DNA from: Aliihoeflea sp023389195
Lineage (GTDB): Bacteria > Pseudomonadota > Alphaproteobacteria > Rhizobiales > Rhizobiaceae
Assembly (NCBI GenBank): GCA_023389195.1
Contig: JAEWET010000045.1
Location: 1-64,000, forward strand
Length of the DNA: 64,000 nucleotides
Direction: 5' to 3'
Position numbers and translations under genes: made by a program. Under the pieces are notes generated by a model. That model worked only from the letters and a program-made list of their open reading frames with translations, had not been told where the DNA came from and searched no databases. The stretch's first letter is position 1; each line of letters starts with the position of its first letter. Of the stretch, positions 14,873-22,518 are shown one piece after another.

Positions 14873-17800
14873 AGCCCGTCGCGGCCGAGCAGCCCATCGA
14901 TCGTCAGGTTCTCGGGGCGAAAGATATCGGCGCCCGCAGGCGCAGGTGGCGCCGGGGCGGGCGTCGGCGCAGGCGGCGCGGTGTCGAAAGCCCCGTCCTG
15001 TTGCAGGAAGCGCTCGACATCGAGCCGGAACGCATCCGTCTCGTTCGACTGCTGCTCCTGCCGCCGCGCGGCTTCCTCGGCCTCTTCGGCAGCGCGCCGG
15101 ACGCGTTCCGCCTCCTCAGCGCGGCGCTCGGCCTCTTCCTGCGCCAGCCGCTCGGCTTCCTCTGCCGCCCGCGCGGCTTCGGCCGCCCGTCGCTCGTCCT
15201 CCTCGGCCGCCTCGCGCGCCACGCGCGCCGCCTCTTCCCGCAGGAACGTTTCGGCCTCCTCGCGCCTGCGCTCTTCGATCCGTTGCAGGCGCTCCTGCTC
15301 GCGGGCGGCGAAATAGCGGTTCTCGCGGCGCAGGCGCTGCGCTTCGAGAAGGCTCGCCTGCATCGCCTCGACGCGCGCCTGCTCGATCTCGAGCGCGCGC
15401 TGCGTCAGGAACTGGGCGAGCGGCTGGGTGTCGAAGCGGATGTCCGGAGCGCTTGGGGGACCTTCGATAAAGATGCGCACCGCAGGCTCTGACCCGACCA
15501 GTTCCTCGTCGCCGGCCTCGTAGGAGACGAGAGCGTCGACCGAGACGCTGCCGCGCGTCAGGTCGGCGCGCACATCCGCGCTCACATCCGCCCCCGCACC
15601 TTCGAGGCGGATCGGCGGCGCGCGCAACTGTCCGCCGGCCATCGACAGGGCGATCTCGCCGGTGCGCGCCTCGAACACGCCGTTGCCGATGATGCCCGGT
15701 GCGAAAGCCTGCGTCGCATCCTCGTCGATGTCGCGGCCGATCCGGTCCGCTTCGGCGATGAGGTCCGCAAAGGCGCCGCCGTCGAGGCCACGAATTGCGA
15801 TTTCCGGCAGATCCAGGCTGACGGTCCCCGACAGCGCGCTCATCATCGTATCGAGCGTGCGCCCGTTCGAACTTGCGACTGCCGACAGATCGAAATTGCC
15901 GCCAAGCGCCGGCTGGTTGAGCGCGTCCGACAGCGACCCGCCGGTCAGCGCCAATTGCGCCTGGAACAGTGCCGTTCCCGAATTGTTGGCGAGTTCGGCA
16001 AAGCCGCGCAACCCGCCACCGGCGATCCTGCCGCTCAGCCCGTTAAGCCGCAGCCCTTCGGGGCCGAACCGCAATTCGCCGGACATGTCGGTCAGCGTTT
16101 CCGGCCCGATCTCGGCGCGCCCGGCCGTCAGGTCGAGATTGGCCGTGAAGAGGCCGCTCGGCGCCGCGTCGAAAGGCACCGCCCCATCGGCGAGTGCCGC
16201 CTCGCCGACCACCAGCGAGGCCAGCCAGCCAAGGTCGATCTGCGGCATGTCGAGCGCACCGGCCAGATGGGGGCGACCGTCGCGCATGTCGATGTTGAGA
16301 TCGCCGCTCAAGACCTGATCGAGCGCCGTTCCGCTGATGCCGGACAGGACGACGAGCCCGTCCTCGACATCGATGTCGGTGCGGATGTCGAACGGGAGAC
16401 CGGCCGTCATGCCGGGAAGCGAGACCCCCGCCGTCGCCAGCCAGCCCGAAAGATCGTCGGCATCGAGCGCCAGCGACCCCTGGACCGCCACATCCGATGC
16501 GTCGAGTTGCAAGGAACCGTCGAAGGCGGCATCGAGCCCTTCGCCGCGCAGTGCGACCGAGGTTTCCGCACTGCGCGAAAGCTCTCCGACCACCCGCCCG
16601 GTGACCTCCGCCGGCCCGACGAAGCCGAGCGGCAGGCCCGGAATGCCGGCAAGCGCGTAGAGCGCGGCCGGTTCGTCGTTGCGCAAGGTGAAGTTGAGAT
16701 TGATCGGCAGGTCGGCGATCGGCCGGTCTGTGCGCGCGCTCGTCAGCGTCATCTGCAACGCAGTGCCGCCGACGCTGCCATTGGCGCTGACCGCGCCGCC
16801 TTCGCCCTCGACGGCGCTGGCGACGAGATCGAGTTCGGCATCTTCGAGAAGACCGGGATAGGCGCCGGCGCGGGACGATAGCCCGGCCAGCGCCCGATTG
16901 TCGGGAAAACGCGCTGCGAGCGCGTCGACCAGCGGCGCGAGATCGACTGCGATGACGGAGGCGTCGACATGGCCGGTCGGCGTCTCGCCAAGGCCGTGCA
17001 GCGAGGCGGTGGCGCTGACATTGGCGCCCGCAAGATCGCCGATTGCCAGCCGATCCACCTCGATCTGGCCCTGCCGCAACCGGATCGCCGTATCGAGCGT
17101 CCCCGCCTCCAGCCCGTCGAACGTCACCGGCCCGGCCTTCAAGTCGATGTCGACGTCGCGCTCCTCGAGGCGGGCCGTACCCGTTTCGCTGACGAAGAGC
17201 GATGCGAAGGCGCGCATTGCCGGAAGATCGAGCCGGTCGCCGTCGAGCGCGACGCGCAGCGACGGGCGCATGTCGGCGGGCGTCGCACTGTCGATCTCGC
17301 CGCGGAACACCGCGCCGCCCAAAGCCAATTCGAGATCGCGGAAAGACTGGCGCTCGCGCGACAGGGCGACGTCCGCGCTGAAACCGCCGGGCGGCAGGCG
17401 GCGGATCGCATCATCGACGTCGCGCGCGAGCCAGGTCGCGAAGCCGGAAGGCTGGTTGACCGCGACGAGCAACTCGCCGTCGAACTGCAACCCGTCCGTC
17501 GCCACCAGATCGCCGCTTGCCTCTATGGTCGAACGGCCCGGAAGAAGCGCGCGCAAATTGTTGATTTTCCAACCAGATTGCGATGGCTCGGCATTCAAGG
17601 TCAGATCGCGGATCGTCGTATCGCCCGCAACGAGAGCCGGCAGATTGACCTCGATCGTCCCGGCAACCGCAGGCTTCGGCAAGGCGGCGAGCAGGCGCTC
17701 GATCCCGGCAAGGCGCGTTTCGAGGCTGGCCGTCCCCGGCTCGCTGCCTTCGTCGAGCCGAATCTGCGCGCCGTCCGCGGCGATGAAGAAGCGGGGGTCG

Positions 17801-18663
17801 ACGCCGAAATCGAGCCCGCCGCGGCCGCTGGCGATGTAGGGATTGTCCGCCGGACCGGTCTGGTAGGTGAACTCCGGAATGTCGAGGGCGTCGTGGTCGA
17901 TCTCGAAATTTCCGGTCACGCGATGGGCTGAAACCGGCGCGGAGGCCTGGTTTTCGGGCCGATTCTCGACCATTTCGGCGCGAAACTGGCCCGAATAGAC
18001 GGCTTTTCCGTCCAAAATCCGGGCACTTCCGTCGGTTTCGACCAGGAATGGCGAGCCAAAAGGCGATGCGCGCAGGCGAACGCGGATCGCCTCGTTCTCG
18101 AACGTACCTGTCGAAAGGCCGATCGAGGTCGGCACGCCATCGACGGCACCCGTCCCGTCGAGCCGCCAGGGCCCGGCGAGCGTCTGCGCGGAAATCCGGG
18201 CATCGAGATTCGACACGCGATGGAGCCGCTCGCTCTTTCGATGGAAGAGGCGCAGCTCGCCATCCTCGACGGAAATGTTCTCGAACGTGACCTGCCGGAC
18301 GGCATCGCCGCCGGGCCGCTCGATCCAGTCGAGACCGCCCTCCTCGTCGAGTTCGACGGTCATGATCGGCCGTACGAGCCGCATGTCGAAGATCAGGATT
18401 TCGCCGCGCAGGAAGGGTGCGAGTTCGGCGTCCATCGAGAAGGTTTCGACCTGCATCGCCGGCTCGCCGCCGGGACCGCCCGCGACCGAGACGTCGGCGA
18501 AGGTGACCGAGGGAAACGGCAGGAGACGCGCGCTCGCCTCGCCCTTAACCGTGACCTCGCGCCCGAGGATACGGCTCGCCTCACGCTCGAAATCGGCGCG
18601 ATAAGACGTCCAGTTGACGAAGTACGGCCCGACCAGCGCCACCGACAGCGCCAGCACGATCAA
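14866..18663 (-). CDS. AsmA-family protein with C-terminal coiled coil
   Basis: Very large (1265 aa) AsmA-like protein. The N-terminus is a membrane helix followed by NWTSYRADFEREASRILGREVTVKG, the AsmA start signature. A long beta-rich repetitive body follows, with the typical C-terminal AsmA core at about 850-1050 and a charged Ala/Glu/Arg coiled coil at about 1087-1205, then a Pro/Ala linker. AsmA-like proteins are thought to bridge inner and outer membranes for lipid transport. The first standard start in frame is TTG at 18663, inside the hydrophobic segment. A CTG at 18711 with GAGGA five bases upstream would restore a full helix (SGSGSLARLFVIIGG), so the true start may be 18711. Confidence 0.87.
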   Translation of the reverse strand: MIVLALSVALVGPYFVNWTSYRADFEREASRILGREVTVKGEASARLLPFPSVTFADVSVAGGPGGEPAMQVETFSMDAELAPFLRGEILIFDMRLVRPIMTVELDEEGGLDWIERPGGDAVRQVTFENISVEDGELRLFHRKSERLHRVSNLDARISAQTLAGPWRLDGTGAVDGVPTSIGLSTGTFENEAIRVRLRASPFGSPFLVETDGSARILDGKAVYSGQFRAEMVENRPENQASAPVSAHRVTGNFEIDHDALDIPEFTYQTGPADNPYIASGRGGLDFGVDPRFFIAADGAQIRLDEGSEPGTASLETRLAGIERLLAALPKPAVAGTIEVNLPALVAGDTTIRDLTLNAEPSQSGWKINNLRALLPGRSTIEASGDLVATDGLQFDGELLVAVNQPSGFATWLARDVDDAIRRLPPGGFSADVALSRERQSFRDLELALGGAVFRGEIDSATPADMRPSLRVALDGDRLDLPAMRAFASLFVSETGTARLEERDVDIDLKAGPVTFDGLEAGTLDTAIRLRQGQIEVDRLAIGDLAGANVSATASLHGLGETPTGHVDASVIAVDLAPLVDALAARFPDNRALAGLSSRAGAYPGLLEDAELDLVASAVEGEGGAVSANGSVGGTALQMTLTSARTDRPIADLPINLNFTLRNDEPAALYALAGIPGLPLGFVGPAEVTGRVVGELSRSAETSVALRGEGLDAAFDGSLQLDASDVAVQGSLALDADDLSGWLATAGVSLPGMTAGLPFDIRTDIDVEDGLVVLSGISGTALDQVLSGDLNIDMRDGRPHLAGALDMPQIDLGWLASLVVGEAALADGAVPFDAAPSGLFTANLDLTAGRAEIGPETLTDMSGELRFGPEGLRLNGLSGRIAGGGLRGFAELANNSGTALFQAQLALTGGSLSDALNQPALGGNFDLSAVASSNGRTLDTMMSALSGTVSLDLPEIAIRGLDGGAFADLIAEADRIGRDIDEDATQAFAPGIIGNGVFEARTGEIALSMAGGQLRAPPIRLEGAGADVSADVRADLTRGSVSVDALVSYEAGDEELVGSEPAVRIFIEGPPSAPDIRFDTQPLAQFLTQRALEIEQARVEAMQASLLEAQRLRRENRYFAAREQERLQRIEERRREEAETFLREEAARVAREAAEEDERRAAEAARAAEEAERLAQEEAERRAEEAERVRRAAEEAEEAARRQEQQSNETDAFRLDVERFLQQDGAFDTAPPAPTPAPAPPAPAGADIFRPENLTIDGLLGRDGLY

Positions 18664-18778
18664 ACCGCCGATAATGACAAAGAGGCGCGCCAGCGATCCG
18701 CTCCCGCTCAGATATCCTCGTGGAACCGACTTTAACGGCTTGTCCGCGTCGATACAGTGGCAAACCCGGATTGGCCGC

Positions 18779-20197
18779 TCATAATTGCGCGCGCGGCAGG
18801 ATTTTCCCCGGATTCATGATGTTGTCGGGGTCGAGCGCGGTCTTGATCGCGCGCATGATGTCGAGGCCCGGCCCCAGTTCGTGGACGAGGTAGCCTGCCT
18901 TGCCCTGCCCCACGCCATGTTCGCCGGTGCAGGTCCCATCCATGGCGATGGCGCGCATGTTGAGCCGACCGACAAAGGCTTCCGCCGCAGCGATCTCCTC
19001 GCGGTTCTCGCCGTCGACCAGCACCAGAACGTGGAAATTCCCGTCGCCGACATGGCCGACGATGGGCGCGACGAGACCGTGCTCGGCGATGTCGGCCTCG
19101 GTCTCGCCGATGCATTCGGCAAGCCGCGAGATCGGCACGCAGACATCCGTCGTCAGCGCCTTGCAGCCGGGTCGAAGCGCGAGGCCCGCCCAATAGGCGT
19201 CGTGCCGCGCCTTCCAAAGTTTCGTGCGCTCTTCGGCGACCTTGGTCCACTGGAACGGCCCGCCGCCGAACTCGTCCGCGATCTGCCCGAAGAGCTCTGC
19301 CTGCTCGGCGACCCCCGATTCGGAACCGTGGAATTCGAGAAAGAGACAGGGGCTCTCGGCATAGGAAAGCTTGGAATACTGGTTGAGCGAACGCATGCCG
19401 AGCGCATTGATGAGTTCGATGCGTGCGACCGGAATGCCCATCTGGATCGTCGCGATGACTGCCTGGCAGGCCGCATCGACGGATGGAAACTGGCAAACGC
19501 CCCCGGAAATCGCCTGCGGGATGCCGTAGAGCTTCAGCGTCAGCGAGGTGATGATGCCGAGCGTGCCTTCGGCACCGATGAGGAGACGCGTCAGGTCGTA
19601 GCCGGCCGACGATTTGCGTGCCCGCCGGCCGGTCTGGACGATGCGCCCGTCCGGCATTACGGCGCGAAGGGAAATGACGTTGTCGCGCATCGTGCCGTAG
19701 CGCACGGCATTGGTGCCCGAGGCGCGGGTCGATGCCATGCCGCCGAGGCTGGCATTGGCGCCCGGATCGATCGGGAAGAACAGGCCGGTATCGCGCAGAT
19801 GGGTGTTCAGGTCTTCGCGCGTAACGCCGGGCTCGACCGTGCAGTCGAGATCCTCGGCATTGACGGTGCTCACGCGGTTCATGCGCGACAGGTCGAGGGA
19901 GATCCCGCCGCCCGGCGCATTGACGTGACCTTCGAGCGAGGTTCCGGTCCCGAATGCGATGACGGGAACGCGATTGGCGGCGCAAAGTCGCACGACGGCC
20001 TGCACATCCGCCTCGCTCTCGGCGAAAACCACGCCGTCGGGAAGCTGGGCGGGAATGTAGCTGGTCGAATGGGCGTGCTGTTCGCGAATGGCCCGGCCGG
20101 TCTGCAACCGGTCGCCGAACTGGTCGGCCAGCGCGTGGAGCACTGCCGCGATGCCGGTTTCGTTGCGTTCGATGTCGACGAGTTCTGCCAGTGCCAT
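18779..20197 (-). CDS. FAD-linked oxidase (D-lactate/glycolate dehydrogenase-like)
   Basis: 472-residue flavoprotein with an N-terminal PCMH-type FAD-binding domain (about 35-215; GTGTSLEGHVNAPGGG, DPGANASLGGM, GTNAVRYGTMRDNV) and a C-terminal oxidase domain ending with HVGDGNFH near 400 and GTCTGEHGVGQGK near 435. This layout fits the D-lactate dehydrogenase (cytochrome) and glycolate oxidase GlcD family; exact substrate (D-lactate, glycolate or D-2-hydroxyglutarate) cannot be read. No membrane helix is seen. It is divergent from the thioesterase gene with a 129-bp shared upstream region. Confidence 0.9.
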   Translation of the reverse strand: MALAELVDIERNETGIAAVLHALADQFGDRLQTGRAIREQHAHSTSYIPAQLPDGVVFAESEADVQAVVRLCAANRVPVIAFGTGTSLEGHVNAPGGGISLDLSRMNRVSTVNAEDLDCTVEPGVTREDLNTHLRDTGLFFPIDPGANASLGGMASTRASGTNAVRYGTMRDNVISLRAVMPDGRIVQTGRRARKSSAGYDLTRLLIGAEGTLGIITSLTLKLYGIPQAISGGVCQFPSVDAACQAVIATIQMGIPVARIELINALGMRSLNQYSKLSYAESPCLFLEFHGSESGVAEQAELFGQIADEFGGGPFQWTKVAEERTKLWKARHDAYWAGLALRPGCKALTTDVCVPISRLAECIGETEADIAEHGLVAPIVGHVGDGNFHVLVLVDGENREEIAAAEAFVGRLNMRAIAMDGTCTGEHGVGQGKAGYLVHELGPGLDIMRAIKTALDPDNIMNPGKILPRAQL

Positions 20198-20326
20198 ATC
20201 CGCTCCTCCAGTCGCCGGCGCCGCATCTGTGGACCACCGGTTCCCTGTTCTGTATCGCTATCCGCCGGACGTGCAAATCGGTTTCGGTTTGACGCAGCCC
20301 GAACGGCAAGAGGAGGAGCCCCCAGA

Positions 20327-20809
20327 ATGTCGACAGCAGCGCCCGTAATCTCCCGCGTGATGGAGGTCGAGAAGGATTGGATCGACTACAACGGTCACCT
20401 GAACATGGCGTATTACAACGTCCTGTTCGACCGCTGTTCCGACGAAGCCTTCGCGATGCTCGGCATGGGGCCGGACTACGCCAAGGAGCGGCGGCTGACG
20501 ACATACACGGCGGAAATCCATGTCTGCTACGTTCGCGAACTCCATCTTGGCAACAAGGTGACCTGCTCGTTCCAGCTTCTCGATTTCGACGAGAAGCGCT
20601 TTCACGCCTATCAGGAATTGCGCCATGTCGATGGCTGGCTCGCCGCGACCTGCGAGGTGCTGACGCTGCATGTCGACATGAACGGTCCCAAGGTCGCGCA
20701 TTTCCCCGACGACATCCTCGCCAACATGAAGGCGATGCACGCCGCACATCAGAGTCTGCCGATGCCCGAGCGTGCCGGTCGTTCCGTAGGAATCAAACGC
20801 AAGTCTTGA
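20327..20809 (+). CDS. Acyl-CoA thioesterase, hotdog fold
   Basis: 160 residues of the 4-hydroxybenzoyl-CoA thioesterase-like hotdog family. EKDWIDYNGHLNMAYYNVLFD at about 15-35 carries the conserved Asp and Asn/His positions of the active-site helix. HVCYVRELHLGNKVTCSFQLLD and ELRHVDGWLAATCEVLTLHVD follow. The ATG at 20327 has AAGAGGAGG upstream; the long frame before it is antisense to the oxidase. The substrate is unknown. Only 28 bp separate it from the LOV kinase gene, so they may be cotranscribed. Confidence 0.88.
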   Translation: MSTAAPVISRVMEVEKDWIDYNGHLNMAYYNVLFDRCSDEAFAMLGMGPDYAKERRLTTYTAEIHVCYVRELHLGNKVTCSFQLLDFDEKRFHAYQELRHVDGWLAATCEVLTLHVDMNGPKVAHFPDDILANMKAMHAAHQSLPMPERAGRSVGIKRKS

Positions 20810-20837
20810 ACGGTTCAGTTTTTCATTAACGTGTGGC

Positions 20838-22046
20838 GTGGATGCAACAAAGCGCCCGCGCCCTCGTTATTTGCCTGCATCAATGGATCAATTCCAAGGT
20901 TGGCGGGACATGGACTGGAAATCGAGGGGCGAAAGCCCCGAAGCATGGCACATGACGGACGATCTCCATGCCGAGCAGGGCAAGGGCGATCCGTTTGCGG
21001 CTGCCATACGCGCAACGCGTATGGCCATGCTGATCACCGACCCGCGCCAAACCGACAACCCCATCGTCTTCGTCAATGAAGCCTTCCTGCGCCTGACAGG
21101 CTATGGGCGTGACGAGGTCATGGGACAAAATTGCCGTTTTTTGCAGGGCGACGATACCGATCCGCTGGCGGTCGCCGAACTTCGCTCGGCAATCGCGGAG
21201 AAGCGCGCGATCAATGTCGATATCCTGAATTATCGCAAGGATGGGAGTGCGTTCTGGAACGCTCTCTATCTGAGCCCTGTCAGCAACGAGCAGGGCGAAC
21301 TTCAGTTCTTCTTCGCTTCGCAGCTCGACGTTACGGAACGCAAGCGGGGCGAGGAACATGCCATCCGCGAGAAGGAGCGTTTCGAGCGGGCGGTCGCCGA
21401 GCGCACCGCCGAACTCGAAGTGGCGCTCGAGGCGCAGACGGCGCTGCTCCATGAGGTGGATCACCGGGTCAAGAACAACCTGCAAATGGTGTCCTCCCTC
21501 ATCGTCATGCAGGCCCGCACCATAGCCGACGAGACCGCGCGCCAGTCGCTCCAGGACATGCTGGCGCGGGTCGAGGCGCTGTCGACGGTCCACCGCCGGC
21601 TTTATCAGTCGCAGGATGTGGGCCGCTTCGACGTCAGCGATTTTCTGAAGGATCTCGTGAGGGACGTCGTCGCGGCATCGAGATTTGCCGACATGGAAAC
21701 CCGGTTCGAGCTCGACAGCGTGGAGATCGCGGCCAATCGCGCAACGCCCCTGGCCCTGATCGTCAACGAACTCGTCACGAATGCGCTCAAGCACGCTTTC
21801 GATGCCGAGGCTCGTCCGGTCCTGACCACGCGCATCGCACGCTCGGGCGAGCGGTTCCGGATCGAGGTCGAGGACAATGGCTCTGGAATGAATGGCGCCG
21901 ACGGCGCGGATTCCTTCGGAACCAAGCTCATTCGCTCACTCAGCCGTCAGTTGAAGGCCGACATTTCCTGGGAGGACACGCAACCGGGCACACGCGCGAC
22001 CATCGAACTGCCACAGGACGACGCGCCCAAGCAGCCGTCGCCATAG
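20838..22046 (+). CDS. LOV-domain blue-light histidine kinase (HisKA_2 type)
   Basis: 402 residues. A LOV domain spans about 52-168, with the photoactive motif GQNCRFLQG at 96-104 (adduct-forming Cys99), flavin-contacting Asn131 and Asn141, and the flipping Gln at 162 (FASQLDVTE). A coiled linker (170-205) joins a HisKA_2 dimerisation domain with HEVDHRVKNNLQ, phospho-acceptor His209. The HATPase domain has VNELVTNALKHAF (N box) and DNGSGM (G1 box). All residues needed for flavin photochemistry and autophosphorylation are present, so light-regulated kinase activity is expected. Start ATG 20838 is the longest; internal ATGs at 20883 or 20952 would keep every domain. The response regulator follows after 9 bp. 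Confidence 0.94.
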   Translation: MDATKRPRPRYLPASMDQFQGWRDMDWKSRGESPEAWHMTDDLHAEQGKGDPFAAAIRATRMAMLITDPRQTDNPIVFVNEAFLRLTGYGRDEVMGQNCRFLQGDDTDPLAVAELRSAIAEKRAINVDILNYRKDGSAFWNALYLSPVSNEQGELQFFFASQLDVTERKRGEEHAIREKERFERAVAERTAELEVALEAQTALLHEVDHRVKNNLQMVSSLIVMQARTIADETARQSLQDMLARVEALSTVHRRLYQSQDVGRFDVSDFLKDLVRDVVAASRFADMETRFELDSVEIAANRATPLALIVNELVTNALKHAFDAEARPVLTTRIARSGERFRIEVEDNGSGMNGADGADSFGTKLIRSLSRQLKADISWEDTQPGTRATIELPQDDAPKQPSP

Positions 22047-22055
22047 GAGAATGCC

Positions 22056-22517
22056 ATGGAGCCGCTTCAAATGGAGCCGCTGAAGATCATCATCGTCGAG
22101 GACGAAGCGCTGCTCGCCCTCGAACTGGAAGGACTCATCGAGGACAGCGGTAATTCCGTCGTCGGTTGGGCGACCAACTTTGCCGAGGCGAAGGCGCTGG
22201 TAGACGCGAACGAAGCCGACATCGCGTTCGTGGACCTGAATCTGGCGGACGGACCGACGGGGATACGCATAGCCGAATATATTCGCGACAGCGGGCGTTC
22301 ACTGGCGGTCTTCATGACCGCAAATCCGCGCAGCCTGCCGGAGAATTTCGCTGGCGCGGTCGGCGTCATCGCCAAGCCCTATACGATGAACGGGCTCACC
22401 GCCGCGCTGACCTATTTGAAGGAAGGCGTTCGCGAACCGCCGCCGGCAAGTTCCCTGCCGGTCGGATTCGTGCTTTCGCCGGACTATGCGGCGAACTGGG
22501 CCGCATCGACGGGCTAG
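22056..22517 (+). CDS. Single-domain response regulator
   Basis: 153 residues, receiver domain only. The acidic pocket is Glu15/Asp16 (IVEDEALL), the phospho-acceptor is Asp60 (AFVDLNLADG), the switch Thr is 88 (FMTAN), and the conserved Lys is 107 (IAKPYT). No output domain follows, just a short variable tail. AGGAG precedes the ATG at 22056. Nine bases after the LOV kinase, it is the obvious phosphorylation partner; lacking an output domain it must act by protein contact or as a phosphate relay. Its stop is 1 bp from the stop of the convergent PBP gene. Confidence 0.93.
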   Translation: MEPLQMEPLKIIIVEDEALLALELEGLIEDSGNSVVGWATNFAEAKALVDANEADIAFVDLNLADGPTGIRIAEYIRDSGRSLAVFMTANPRSLPENFAGAVGVIAKPYTMNGLTAALTYLKEGVREPPPASSLPVGFVLSPDYAANWAASTG

Positions 22518-22518
22518 G

